Positions 20,935-29,557 of a DNA stretch of 64,000 bases are shown one piece after another. The notes beneath the pieces were generated by a model, which was not told the DNA's origin, did not search any database, and saw nothing but the letters and a program-made list of their open reading frames with translations. This DNA comes from Amycolatopsis albispora (GTDB taxonomy: Bacteria > Actinomycetota > Actinomycetes > Mycobacteriales > Pseudonocardiaceae). The stretch covers positions 7,316,001-7,380,000 of the forward strand of contig NZ_CP015163.1 of the NCBI RefSeq assembly GCF_003312875.1, written 5' to 3'. Numbering within the stretch: position 1 is the stretch's first letter; every line of letters begins with the position of its first letter. The position numbers were made by a program, and so were the translations under genes.

Positions 20935-21599
20935 CGGACGAAGCGAAGCAGCCGGTTTCGGTGTTCCTGGTGGACGACCACGCTTTGTTCCGCGCGGGGG
21001 TGCGGACCGAGCTGGAGTCCATCACCGAGGAGGTGCGGGTGGTCGGCGAGGCGGGGTCCGTCGCCGAGGCGGTGGCGGGGATCGCGCGCACCCGCCCGCA
21101 GGTGGTGCTGCTCGACGTGCACATGCCGGACGGTGGTGGCGCCGAGGTGCTGCGCCGGGTCCGGCCGGAGCTGCCGGACGTGGTGTTCCTGGCGCTTTCG
21201 GTGTCGGACGCGGCCGAGGACGTGATCGCGGTGATCCGGGCGGGGGCCCGGGGGTATGTCACCAAGACGATCTCGTCGAAGGAACTGGTCCGGGCGGTGG
21301 TGCGCGTCTCCGACGGGGACGCGGTCTTCTCGCCGCGGCTGGCGGGCTTCGTGCTGGACGCCTTCGCCGACCGGCCCGGTTCGGCGCCGATCAGCGACCC
21401 CGAACTGGACCTGCTCACCCCGCGAGAGCGCGACGTGCTGCGGCTGCTCGCGCGCGGGTACGCCTACAAGGAGATCGCGTCGGAGCTGTTCATCTCGGTG
21501 AAGACGGTGGAGACGCACGTGTCGAGCGTGCTTCGGAAGACCCAGCTGTCCAACCGCTACGAGCTTTCCCGCTGGGCCTCCGACCGCCGCCTGGTCTGA
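20931..21599 (+). CDS. NarL/LuxR-family response regulator
   Basis: A 222-residue partner of the PspC-fused kinase. The receiver domain starts VSVFLVDDHALFRAG, and its phosphoacceptor Asp lies in VVLLDVHMPDGGG. The switch residues TVMS/T and Lys are represented by LALSVSD and YVTKTIS. A LuxR DNA-binding domain covers about 155-220 (LTPRERDVLRLLARGYAYKE, VKTVETHVSSVLRK). GTG 20931 overlaps the kinase stop as GTGA, which indicates translational coupling. The targets may include the divergent PspC/LiaF-like operon. Confidence 0.93.
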   Translation: MTDEAKQPVSVFLVDDHALFRAGVRTELESITEEVRVVGEAGSVAEAVAGIARTRPQVVLLDVHMPDGGGAEVLRRVRPELPDVVFLALSVSDAAEDVIAVIRAGARGYVTKTISSKELVRAVVRVSDGDAVFSPRLAGFVLDAFADRPGSAPISDPELDLLTPRERDVLRLLARGYAYKEIASELFISVKTVETHVSSVLRKTQLSNRYELSRWASDRRLV

Positions 21600-21713
21600 G
21601 TTGGACGTTTGAAGTGGTTTGCGTGACGGTGCGGGTCGCGGAACCTCAGAACCCGCTGCGGTGCGAGTTGCCGGCCCACCGCAAGCGGCTGCGCCGCTTC
21701 GTCTGAGCTGGAG

Positions 21714-22637
21714 CTACTTGGCCGGAGCCGGTTCGACGGGAACCGGCTCCAGTTCGAGGTGGGCTGCCCGGCGCTTCACCCTGGTCAGCGCCACGCCGGC
21801 CAGCACGATCACCATGCCGGCCATCACCCGCAGGTCCAGCTGCTCACTGAGGAACAGGCTCCCCAGCAGCACCGAAACCACCGGCAGCAGGTACCCCACC
21901 GTCGACGCGGCCACCGCGCCCTCGGTCTCCAGCAGCCGGTAGTTCATCGCGAACGCGATACCGGTGGAGAACACGCCGAGCACCGCCACCGCGACGAAGG
22001 CACCGAGGTCGAAGTGCACCGGCGTGGTACCGCCGACCGGCATCGCCAGCAGGATGAACCCGCTGGCCAGCAGCATCTGCGTGCCCGCCAGCACGATCGG
22101 CGACGACCCGCTGCGCGAGAGGTACCGCTCCTCGTAGACAAAAACGAAGCCGTAGCTGGCCGAGGCCGCGAGGCAGGCCAGCGCACCCCAGCTGAGCAGG
22201 CCGGACGCCTGCCACGGCGCGAAGATCAACGCGGTGCCCGCCAGCCCGAGCACCAGCCCGGCGCCCTTCGCCAGGCCCATCCGGCGCTCCATCCCCCACA
22301 GCAGCGCGACCAGCAACGCCCACAGCGGCGTGGTCGCGTTGATCACGCCGGTGATGCCGGAGTCCACCGTCTGCTCGCCGATCGCGAAGAGCAGGAACGG
22401 CAGCGCGCAGTGGAACAGCCCGGCGATGGCCAGGTGGAACCACAGCCGCCGGTCGGACGGCAGCCGGTGGCGGTTGAGCAGGCAGAGCAGCAGGAGCACC
22501 CCCGCCCCGAGCACCAGCCTGCCCAGCACGAGCTGCACCGGCGAGAACGCGTGCAGCCCCAGCTTGATCCAGAAGAAGCTCGACCCCCACATGAGTGCGA
22601 GCGCGCCCATCCGCAACAGGGTCTTCGTTTCGGTCAC
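21714..22637 (-). CDS. EamA/DMT-family transporter
   Basis: A 307-residue inner-membrane carrier with about ten hydrophobic helices and two EamA halves, for example LRMGALALMWGSSFFWIKLG and ITGVINATTPLWALLVALLW. Members export metabolites or amino-acid-like compounds; no substrate can be assigned. GTG 22637 is preferred because GGGAGG lies just upstream; ATG 22691 would add 18 polar residues. It is divergent from a LysR regulator, which probably controls it. Confidence 0.85.
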   Translation of the reverse strand: MTETKTLLRMGALALMWGSSFFWIKLGLHAFSPVQLVLGRLVLGAGVLLLLCLLNRHRLPSDRRLWFHLAIAGLFHCALPFLLFAIGEQTVDSGITGVINATTPLWALLVALLWGMERRMGLAKGAGLVLGLAGTALIFAPWQASGLLSWGALACLAASASYGFVFVYEERYLSRSGSSPIVLAGTQMLLASGFILLAMPVGGTTPVHFDLGAFVAVAVLGVFSTGIAFAMNYRLLETEGAVAASTVGYLLPVVSVLLGSLFLSEQLDLRVMAGMVIVLAGVALTRVKRRAAHLELEPVPVEPAPAK

Positions 22638-22699
22638 CCCAGCCTCCCTCGAGTACGGCTCCAGCCTCGCCACGCCGAGGGGTAAGGACAAGCGAAATC

Positions 22700-22723
22700 T
22701 TCTGCACTGATCTGTTAGCAGAA
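22700..22723. promoter_or_regulatory. LysR-type operator candidate
   Basis: TTCTGC (22700-22705) and GCAGAA (22718-22723) form an inverted repeat between the divergent EamA and LysR genes. This is the usual place for an autoregulatory LysR site. Confidence 0.5.
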
Positions 22724-22738
22724 CTGTAAAATCGCGGC

Positions 22739-23647
22739 ATGCTCGACTTCCGTCGCATGCAGGTGCTGAACGCCGTGATCACCAGCGGTTCGATCTCCGC
22801 GGCGGCCCGCAGCCTCGGCTACACGCCGTCGGCGCTGAGCCAGCAGCTGTCCACCCTGGAACGCGAAGCGGGCACGCCCCTGCTCGAACGCGCGGGCCGC
22901 GGCGTGCGCCCCACCCCGGCCGGCCGCCTGCTCGCCGAGCACGCCGAAGTACTGGGCAACCAGCTTTTGCGGGCAGAAGCAGCGTTGGCCGAGCTGAAGG
23001 ACGGGCGGACCGGCAGCCTGTCCATCCGGTACTTCGCCACCGCGGGCGCGGCGCTGGTCCCGCCCGCGGTCGCCGCCGTGCGCCGCGACTTCCCCGGGGT
23101 CCGGCTCAGCCTGAAGCTGACCGAGCCGGAGGACCCGCTGCCCGCGGTCGAGTCCGGCGAGACCGACTTCGCCATCGTCGTGGTGCCGCGCCAGGGCAGG
23201 CCCGCGAAGAACGTCGACCTGTTCCCGCTGCTCGACGACCCGTACCGGGCTGTGCTGCCCAAGTGGCACCCGCTGGCCTCGAAGGAGGTCATCGAGCTGG
23301 CCGAGCTGGGCGGCGAACCGTGGGTCGGCATCGAACCGCTCGGGCCCTGCCTCGACATCCTGCTCGGCGCCTGCGCCGAAGCTGGGTTCAAGCCGGAGTT
23401 CGCGGTCGAATCCGAGGACTACGCCACCGCGCAGGGCTTCGTCGCGGCCGGGCTCGGCGTGATGCTGATCCCCGAGCTGGGCCTCGGCTCACCGCACCCG
23501 GACGTGGTGGTGCGCCCGGTGGTCCGGCCGGACGTGGTCCGCTGCATCCACGCCGCGGTGGCCTGGCACGCGCGTGAGCTGCCGGTGGTCCGCCACCTGG
23601 TCGACGGCCTGCGGGCGGCGTCGGTCAGAGCAGGAACAGCTCGGTGA
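22739..23647 (+). CDS. LysR-family transcriptional regulator
   Basis: A 302-residue regulator. The winged helix-turn-helix is at about 1-60 (ISAAARSLGYTPSALSQQLS). The effector domain is at about 90-295, a periplasmic-binding-protein-like fold with GDVW-type glycine turns such as FVAAGLGVMLIPELGLG. ATG 22739 starts at the first helix and is standard for the family. It is divergent from the EamA transporter, and its last 23 bases overlap the convergent pseudokinase gene. The linker helix LLRAEAALAEL is encoded by a copy of the dispersed repeat. Confidence 0.9.
   Translation: MLDFRRMQVLNAVITSGSISAAARSLGYTPSALSQQLSTLEREAGTPLLERAGRGVRPTPAGRLLAEHAEVLGNQLLRAEAALAELKDGRTGSLSIRYFATAGAALVPPAVAAVRRDFPGVRLSLKLTEPEDPLPAVESGETDFAIVVVPRQGRPAKNVDLFPLLDDPYRAVLPKWHPLASKEVIELAELGGEPWVGIEPLGPCLDILLGACAEAGFKPEFAVESEDYATAQGFVAAGLGVMLIPELGLGSPHPDVVVRPVVRPDVVRCIHAAVAWHARELPVVRHLVDGLRAASVRAGTAR
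22964..22982 (+). repeat. Dispersed hairpin-like repeat, copy 5
   Basis: CTTTTGCGGGCAGAAGCAG, read in frame as LLRAEA in the LysR gene. CTTTTGC and GCAGAAG can pair around GG with one G-U wobble. Confidence 0.55.
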
Positions 23648-24650
23648 ACGCGATCCCCATCGCCACCGCGAAGAAGATGGCCAGCGCCATCACCACCCAG
23701 CGGCGGATCTGATCGCCGGACGGGCTCGGCCGCTTCGCCTGCTGCAGCTGCTGTTGTTGCTGCTGCGGTGGCATCGGCGGCATCCCGCCGACGCGGGTCT
23801 GCTGCTGCGGCGGGACCGGCGGCGGGCTGTGCGGGGACGGCGGCGGCGTGGTCACCTCGGGCAGCGCGGTCGCGGTCGGCGGGATGAACGCGGTCTGCCT
23901 GCCGTCGGTGATCGCCTTCAGCGAGGTGATGATGTCGGACATGGTCGGCCGCGTCACCGGATCCGTCCGCAGCATCTTCGACAGCGCGCCGGAGAGCACC
24001 CCGGTGTGGTTGGGCTGCACCTGCGGCCCGGCGCCGTCCGGCCCCATCGGCGGCACGCCCTCCACCGCGGCGAACAGGGTCGCGCCCAGCGAATAGGCGT
24101 CGGAGGCGGTCGTCGGTGTCTCACCGCGGCGCATCTCGGGCGAGAGGTACGCCGGGTCGAGCCAGCCGGAGATGCCGATGTCAGTGAGTTTGACCCCGCC
24201 GTCGTCGGCGAGCAGCACGTTGCTCGGCTGCAGCCCGCGGTGCTGGATCCCGGCGGCGTGCGCGGCCATCAGCGCCGAGCCGAGCTGCACGCCGAGGAAG
24301 GCCGCCTGCTCCGGGGTGAGCCTGCCGTACTCGGCCAGGAAGTCGACCATGTTGCGCGAGGGCACGTACTCCATCGCGAGCCACACGTCGGCGCCGTCGC
24401 GGACCACGTCGTGCACGGTGATCGCGCAGGCGTGCGAGATCCGGGTGGCGTCGTGGCCCTGCTGCACGGCCAGCGCGCGGGCGTGCTCGGTCTGCTGCGG
24501 GTCGAGTCCCGACGGCAGGTAAAGCCGTTTCGCGGCCACGTTCCGGTGCAGGCGTGTGTCGTACGCCATCCAGACGATTCCCGCTCGCCCGCGCCCGATC
24601 GGCTGGTCCAGCCGATAGCGGCCGCCGACGAGCGCGCCCTGAGAACTCAA
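23625..24650 (-). CDS. Membrane-anchored serine/threonine pseudokinase
   Basis: A 341-residue kinase-fold protein with one C-terminal transmembrane helix (about 316-338). The glycine loop (IGRGRAGIVW) and the ATP-site Lys (VAAKRL) are present, but the catalytic loop reads IQHRGLQPSNVLL. The catalytic Asp is therefore Gly and the following Lys is Gln; the metal-binding segment is DIG in KLTDIGIS. Phosphotransfer should be lost or very weak, so a scaffold or regulatory role is likely. The start is a TTG at 24650, preceded directly by an in-frame stop and by AGAGGTAG. It is next to the active kinase gene at 24747-26300 on the same strand. Confidence 0.88.
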   Translation of the reverse strand: MSSQGALVGGRYRLDQPIGRGRAGIVWMAYDTRLHRNVAAKRLYLPSGLDPQQTEHARALAVQQGHDATRISHACAITVHDVVRDGADVWLAMEYVPSRNMVDFLAEYGRLTPEQAAFLGVQLGSALMAAHAAGIQHRGLQPSNVLLADDGGVKLTDIGISGWLDPAYLSPEMRRGETPTTASDAYSLGATLFAAVEGVPPMGPDGAGPQVQPNHTGVLSGALSKMLRTDPVTRPTMSDIITSLKAITDGRQTAFIPPTATALPEVTTPPPSPHSPPPVPPQQQTRVGGMPPMPPQQQQQQLQQAKRPSPSGDQIRRWVVMALAIFFAVAMGIAFTELFLL

Positions 24651-24746
24651 TCAACTACCTCTGTCACGCCTACGATCCGGGGGTCTGGCCATATCCACAC
24701 TAACCGGTGATCGACTGCCGCCGCGCCACAGCGAGCGTGAGCCTGC

Positions 24747-26300
24747 CTACTCAGTGCCGGTAGGCGGCGGGTCGCTCGGTTCCGGCGGGGTGGACTTCGT
24801 CGTCGTCGTGGTGGGCTTGGTCGTCGTCGGCTTCGTCGGCGTCGGCGTGTCCTTGGTCGGGGTGTTGTCCTTGGGCGGGGCCGAAGACGTCTGCTTCGGC
24901 GGCTCGGGCCGGTTCGAGGACTCCTCTTCCGCGCTCGACTCCACCACCGAGCTTTCCGTGCTCGACGGCGCGCTCGAACTGGGCGCGGGCGGCGGCGCGA
25001 TCGGGTCGGCGTCCCCGGACTTGTTGTCGCCGGGCAGGAAGATCCACACACCCAGGGCGATCAGCGCGACCAGCACGATGCCGCCGATCGCGGCGGGCTT
25101 CTTCCACGCCGCCTTGCGCTCGTCGGCGGGCGGCGGCGGGGTGCCCTGCGGGGCGGGCTGGTAGTCGTAGCCGTCGTCGTCCGGGTACGGCTGGACCGGG
25201 GTCGGCGCCGCGACCGTGGTGGCGGCCGCCGCGCGGAACTGGTCGCTGTCGTAGTCCTCGTCCGGGTAACCGTCGGCGGGCGGGTAGCCGTCGTCCGGGC
25301 GGTTGTCGTAGAAGCCACCGGCGGCCGGCGCGTCGGACAGCGTGCCGGAGTACCCACCGGACAGCTCGTCGGGCTCCGGCATGGTCTTGGTGCCCAGCGC
25401 GCCCGCCACCGCACCGGCACCGAGCGCGGCGGCCGGCACGGCGTGCGTGGTGTCGGCCGGACCACCGAGCGGGGTCTCCCCGCGCGCGACCGCGTCCAGC
25501 AGTTCCTCGCACTCCTCGGCGGTCGGCCGGTGGCCGATCTCGGGGTGCAGCATCACCGCGAGCACGCTGGCCATCGGGCCGGACTGGCGCGGCGGGTTGA
25601 TCTGCCCGGCGGCCACCGCGTGCAGCAGGCTCAGCGTGTTCTCGCTCAGCCCGAACGGCGGCTGGCCCTCGCAGGCCGCGTACAGCGTGGAGCCCAGCGA
25701 GAACACGTCCGACTCGGGGCCGGGGTCACCGCCGATGGCCACCTCGGGCGCCAGGTAGGCGGGCGTCCCGGCGATCATGCCGGTCTTGGTGACCGTGACG
25801 TCGTCCTTGGCCCGCGAGATGCCGAAGTCGGTGATCTTCACGTGGCCGTTGCCCGCGATCAGGATGTTGCCCGGCTTGATGTCGCGGTGCACGATGCCGA
25901 CCGCGTGCGCCTCCTTGAGCGCCGCCGCGATCTGCGCGCCGATCCGCGCCACCTCCATCGGCGGCAGCGTTTTGTGCTCGTGCAGCACCTGCGCCAGGCT
26001 GGTGGAGTTCAGGTACTCCATGATCAGGCACGGCTGGCCGTTGTCGTCGGTGACCACGTCGAACACGGTGATCGCGTTCGGGTGGTGCAGCCGGGCGGCG
26101 ATCCGGCCTTCACGCATGGTGCGCTGGCGCGCGTCCTCGGCTTCGTGCCCGTCGAGGCCCGGCTGCAGCAGCAGCTGCTTGATCGCGACCGTGCGCGCCA
26201 GTACCTCGTCGTGCGCCTGCCAGACGGCACCCATCGCGCCGGTGCCGATCTTCTGGACGATCCGGTACCGGCCGGCGACCAGGCGACCCTCGTCGCTCAC
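24747..26300 (-). CDS. PknB-type transmembrane serine/threonine protein kinase
   Basis: A 517-residue kinase with a complete catalytic domain at about 8-275: glycine loop IGTGAMGAVW, Lys in VAIKQLLL, catalytic loop IVHRDIKPGNILI, DFG in KITDFGIS and a Thr-containing activation loop. A Pro/Asp/Tyr-rich juxtamembrane region follows, then one transmembrane helix at about 400-422 (AIGGIVLVALIALGVWIFL) and a Thr/Ser/Pro-rich exterior tail without PASTA repeats. GTG 26300 follows AGGAGGTC and matches the kinase start; an upstream ATG would add 46 codons without homology. It may phosphorylate proteins of the flanking membrane genes. Confidence 0.92.
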   Translation of the reverse strand: MSDEGRLVAGRYRIVQKIGTGAMGAVWQAHDEVLARTVAIKQLLLQPGLDGHEAEDARQRTMREGRIAARLHHPNAITVFDVVTDDNGQPCLIMEYLNSTSLAQVLHEHKTLPPMEVARIGAQIAAALKEAHAVGIVHRDIKPGNILIAGNGHVKITDFGISRAKDDVTVTKTGMIAGTPAYLAPEVAIGGDPGPESDVFSLGSTLYAACEGQPPFGLSENTLSLLHAVAAGQINPPRQSGPMASVLAVMLHPEIGHRPTAEECEELLDAVARGETPLGGPADTTHAVPAAALGAGAVAGALGTKTMPEPDELSGGYSGTLSDAPAAGGFYDNRPDDGYPPADGYPDEDYDSDQFRAAAATTVAAPTPVQPYPDDDGYDYQPAPQGTPPPPADERKAAWKKPAAIGGIVLVALIALGVWIFLPGDNKSGDADPIAPPPAPSSSAPSSTESSVVESSAEEESSNRPEPPKQTSSAPPKDNTPTKDTPTPTKPTTTKPTTTTTKSTPPEPSDPPPTGTE

Positions 26301-26493
26301 GCGACCTCCTTCTGGTGCTCCACGGGCCCCGCGGTGGTGGAACTCGTGCCCGCTGAAGCGTATGCACAGGGGACGGCCGGTGGGCCGGTTTTGCCGAGAC
26401 CGTCTCGTGACTAAGGCTAGGGCGTTAACTCTGCGCACACGCAGGCGGCACCCAACGCGTGGGTGTGCCTGGTCACGACGAGCGGTGGAGAGC

Positions 26494-27348
26494 CTAGGAA
26501 GTGTGCTGGGCGGCCAGCAACCGGGCCTCGGAGATCAATCCGCCGGCGGCGAACCACAGCTGCTGGGTGATCCGCAGCTGCCGCCCGTCGTCGTCGAACA
26601 TGGTGACCACCGCCAGCACCGAGCCGTCCTGCTGCTCGCGCACGGTTTCCACGTGCACCGAGTCCATCGCGGTCCACGCGCGCACCAGGTCGCCGGGCTG
26701 GTCGCCCGCCAGTGCGCCGGTGAGCATGGACAGCGCACCGGACGGATCGACGTCCACCTGCCGGTAGAACTGCTCGACCAGCTCGCGCTTGCCCAGCGGG
26801 GTGCTGGTCGAGGTGCCCGCCGCCGGTGACACGGTGCTGGGCACCACGGGTGCGGTGCTGGTGTCTCCGGTGGTGGTGCTGCCGCTCTGACTGGTGGACG
26901 AGTTTGCCGAGGTCGCGGGCAGGGTGGGCTCGGTCGGCGCCGGTGCGCGTGGCGCCGGGATGGCAAACCCGCCCAGCGCGGCCGCGCCGGTGATGGCGGA
27001 CTCCACCGGCGGCGCGGTGCCGATCCCGGAGTGCTCCGGCGGCCGGTCGCGCAGCATGGCGGCCGCGGCGATCGAGCCGGTCAGCAACGCGGCCGCGCCG
27101 AGCAGGCCGAACAGCTTGGACCGCCGAGCGAACCGGCTCTCCACCTCGGGCGGCGGGCTTTCCGGCCGCGCCGCCGGGCGCTCCGGCTCGGGCTCGGGGA
27201 CCGGTTCGGGCAGGAACTTCTCCGGCGCGGCGAACACCTCCTCGAGGTGCGCGCGATCGACCAGTGGGTCGGCCAGCATCTCCGGCGGGACCACGTCCTC
27301 CACCCGGGTCCTGACCGGCTCCCGCTGGATCCCGGTTGTCTCGTGCAC
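26494..27348 (-). CDS. Single-pass membrane protein with exported C-terminal domain
   Basis: A 284-residue protein I cannot name. It has an acidic/proline-rich cytoplasmic N-terminus (about 1-75), one transmembrane helix at about 80-100 (LFGLLGAAALLTGSIAAAAM), a Ser/Thr/Pro linker and a C-terminal domain of about 95 residues beginning LGKRELVEQFYRQVDVDPSG. GTG 27348 follows CTGGAGGC. The same plan is seen in the protein encoded just upstream on this strand, including a C-terminal domain about ionic or helical repeats of similar length, so the two may be distant paralogues. Its promoter side lies beside the terminator at 27465-27486. Confidence 0.75.
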   Translation of the reverse strand: MHETTGIQREPVRTRVEDVVPPEMLADPLVDRAHLEEVFAAPEKFLPEPVPEPEPERPAARPESPPPEVESRFARRSKLFGLLGAAALLTGSIAAAAMLRDRPPEHSGIGTAPPVESAITGAAALGGFAIPAPRAPAPTEPTLPATSANSSTSQSGSTTTGDTSTAPVVPSTVSPAAGTSTSTPLGKRELVEQFYRQVDVDPSGALSMLTGALAGDQPGDLVRAWTAMDSVHVETVREQQDGSVLAVVTMFDDDGRQLRITQQLWFAAGGLISEARLLAAQHTS

Positions 27349-27464
27349 GCCTCCAGGTAACCGAACGGGCACGGCCCGGAGCCACCCTCGATCGGCGGAT
27401 AGCCGCTGCGGCACGACGAACGGCAGTCAAGGCCACCCACATAGCCCAATGGCGGCCCGTTCAC

Positions 27465-27486
27465 CGCTGGGCCGAACGGCCCAGCG
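27465..27486. terminator. Hairpin after the 27512-28858 gene
   Basis: CGCTGGGCC and GGCCCAGCG pair around GAAC. It lies 26 bases past the stop of the minus-strand gene. No clear U tract follows. Confidence 0.55.
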
Positions 27487-27511
27487 CCGCGGCTGTAACG
27501 CGCCGGCGGTC

Positions 27512-28858
27512 TCAACGGCCGTCGTCGGTGATCTTGTCGTTCTCGCTGAAGACCAGGGTGCGCTGCTCGGTGCTCTTGCTGCCGTCGGCGTGGGTCACCT
27601 CGACGGTGTTGACGGTGACCCCGTCGTTCGGGTCCACGTAGATGTGCTTGACCTCGAAGTACGCCACGTCGGAGTAGTTCTCGCGCAGGCCGGAGGCGCC
27701 CTGCTGGCGCAACTCGCCGTCGGTCAGCGCGGCGGCCGAGTTCGGGTCCTCGGTGACGGTGTTGAAGAACTTCTCCGAGTGGTCGGCCATGGTCTTCGGA
27801 TCGTTGTTGGTCCAGTAGCGCTGCTTCTCGAACTCGCGCTTGGCCGGCTTCTGCGGGGGCTTCTGCAGGTCGGGCTTGCTGGGCTTGCCGGTGTCCGGTT
27901 GGGAGCTGCCCGGCCCGCTCTGCGGGGTGGTCGGGCGGGTGCCGCCGACCGAGGACGGCGCGTCGCCGGTGCTGGTGCCCGGCTGGTCGCTGGACGCCGG
28001 GAGGTCGGAGCCGGGGCCGGAGGAGGGCGCCGGGGAGTCGGCCTCGGGCGGCTCGGTGCTGGTGCCGGTGCCCGTGCCGTCGCCTGGCAGCGGCAGGTCG
28101 CCCTGGACCAGCGGGTGGCCACCGCCGCCGTTCTCGCCGAGCCAGCCGTTGATCGCGCGGGACTCGCCAGCCGGTGGCTGGCCGACCAGGAAGGTGCCCG
28201 CGCACAGCATGGCGACCACCACGCCACCGGAGGAGGCGGCGGCGAACCAGGCGGCCTTGCGCCAGGTCCGGGGCGGGGTGACCGAGGCGGGCACGGTGCC
28301 GAGGTCGAAGGTGCTCAGCCCGTCCACCGGCGGCGCGAGGTAGATACGGGCCTCGTCGTCGGCCTCGTCGGTGGCGTCAGTGTCGTTGTCGGAGGCGGGC
28401 GGCGGCGTCAGGGTGACCTTGGTGCGGCGCACCGGACCGGTGGCCTCGTTGGATTCGGGCGGTTCGGTGAGCGGCTGGCGGACCTCACCACGCTGACTGG
28501 GCAGCGCGGGCGGGGCCATCGGCGCGGTGTCGTCGAGCGCGTGGAGCGGTAGCACACCACGGGAGGCGCGGTAGCCGGCTTCGGTGCGCTGGGCGGGCGG
28601 CTCCAGCGTGCCGGTCTGCCCGTGGCCGAGCGCGCCGGTCTGCCCGTAGGCGAGCGTGCTGGGCTGCCCGTGCCCGAGTGCACCGGTCTGCCCATAGGCC
28701 AGCGTGCCGGTCTGGCCGTGGCCCAGTGTGCTGGTCTGCCCGTAGGCGCGGTGCGAATGGTGTCCCGTGGCCGGGACGGCCGGGGTCCAGGTGCCCGAGC
28801 CGCGGCGGTGACGGCCGTGCCCGGTACCGGTGCCGGTGGAGTCGATCCTGCCGTTCAT
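27512..28858 (-). CDS. Repeat-bearing single-pass membrane protein
   Basis: A 448-residue protein without a name. Residues 38-85 are six near-identical 8-residue units (AYGQTGAL alternating with GHGQTGTL). An acidic cytoplasmic segment precedes one transmembrane helix at about 211-231 (AASSGGVVVAMLCAGTFLVG). A long Ser/Pro/Gly linker leads to an exported C-terminal domain (about 330-448, with DPKTMADHSEKFFNTVTEDP and YFEVKHIYVDPNDGVTVNTV) that looks like a small extracellular NTF2- or DUF-type fold. ATG 28858 has GGAGGAGAGG upstream on its strand. Its place among kinase genes suggests an envelope function. Confidence 0.75.
   Translation of the reverse strand: MNGRIDSTGTGTGHGRHRRGSGTWTPAVPATGHHSHRAYGQTSTLGHGQTGTLAYGQTGALGHGQPSTLAYGQTGALGHGQTGTLEPPAQRTEAGYRASRGVLPLHALDDTAPMAPPALPSQRGEVRQPLTEPPESNEATGPVRRTKVTLTPPPASDNDTDATDEADDEARIYLAPPVDGLSTFDLGTVPASVTPPRTWRKAAWFAAASSGGVVVAMLCAGTFLVGQPPAGESRAINGWLGENGGGGHPLVQGDLPLPGDGTGTGTSTEPPEADSPAPSSGPGSDLPASSDQPGTSTGDAPSSVGGTRPTTPQSGPGSSQPDTGKPSKPDLQKPPQKPAKREFEKQRYWTNNDPKTMADHSEKFFNTVTEDPNSAAALTDGELRQQGASGLRENYSDVAYFEVKHIYVDPNDGVTVNTVEVTHADGSKSTEQRTLVFSENDKITDDGR
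28604..28747 (-). repeat. 24-bp tandem repeat, six copies (48-bp double units)
   Basis: This encodes AYGQTSTL-GHGQTGTL and two further double units with Ser/Gly, Thr/Ala and Pro changes. It stays in frame throughout and is part of the cytoplasmic N-terminus of the membrane protein. Confidence 0.88.
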
Positions 28859-29176
28859 GCTGGGTGGACCTCTCCTCCCTGCCGCTGCTTACGGTGGTCT
28901 TGCCCGGTTGAACCCGATCGGAGCAGTGCACGTTCGGCGCTGACGAGCATTTGCACATCACATCTGCACGAGCATCCGGCTGTGCACATGCGAGACCACC
29001 GGCCTCGCATGCCCGAACTGACACGCGGGTCCTCTCCTGAACAGAGTAGAAGGCCCGGAGCCAGAACGCGCCACCAAATCTGCAACTTGCAGAAAATTCA
29101 CTCCGACGGGCGCGCCGGGCGGGTGGTGAGCCACCAACGACACCCCGGGTAACCGCTCTGAGTGTGCCTTCGGCGC
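28859..29176. promoter_or_regulatory. 318-base upstream region of the repeat-bearing membrane protein
   Basis: No gene is supported here. It holds four TGCAC motifs between about 28926 and 28988, three of them closely spaced, and a perfect palindrome TCTGCAACTTGCAGA at 29079-29093. Both are plausible binding sites for control of the minus-strand gene at 28858. The region is AT-richer than its surroundings. Confidence 0.45.
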
Positions 29177-29494
29177 TCAGCCGCCGGACCGGTACCTCTG
29201 CTGGGTGGACTGCAACGCCTTGGTGGCCACCGCGCCACTACCGGCCGCGAGCACGATCGCCAGCACGTCCATCGGAATCGCGTCGCTGCCGGTGATCAGA
29301 AGCGCGAGGAACGAGGCGGCTGTGGTACCGCCCGCCACCGCCCACCGGCTGCGCACGTACTGCGCGATCGGGGAGCCGCCCGCGCGGTCCTTGGCGGCCT
29401 TGTTCAGCATCGCGAGATAACCGGCGTGACCGAGCGCGGCGAGCAGCCCGGCGATGGCCACCACCACGGCGATCAGGTTGACGATCGTTCCCAT
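29177..29494 (-). CDS. Small polytopic membrane protein
   Basis: A 105-residue protein with three hydrophobic helices, at about 4-24 (VNLIAVVVAIAGLLAALGHA), 52-72 and 76-97. A basic loop, NKAAKDRAGG, lies between the first and second. ATG 29494 gives a clean N-terminal helix; the longer frame to 29539 adds polar residues. The family is not recognised. The chorismate mutase gene lies 64 bases upstream on the same strand. Confidence 0.7.
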   Translation of the reverse strand: MGTIVNLIAVVVAIAGLLAALGHAGYLAMLNKAAKDRAGGSPIAQYVRSRWAVAGGTTAASFLALLITGSDAIPMDVLAIVLAAGSGAVATKALQSTQQRYRSGG

Positions 29495-29557
29495 GCGTCC
29501 AGTGTGCCCGTCTCCGGCGCGCCTTGGCTCAGGGCACACCCTGAACTTCCGGCATTG

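Noticed and set aside
21600..21713. TGCGGTG/CACCGCA inverted repeat after the response regulator
   Set aside because: Arms of 7 bases with no U tract. It is too weak to call a terminator or an element.
27848..27880. CTTCTGC-containing stretch resembling the dispersed repeat
   Set aside because: It encodes a Pro/Lys/Gln linker on the minus strand and matches only half of the consensus.
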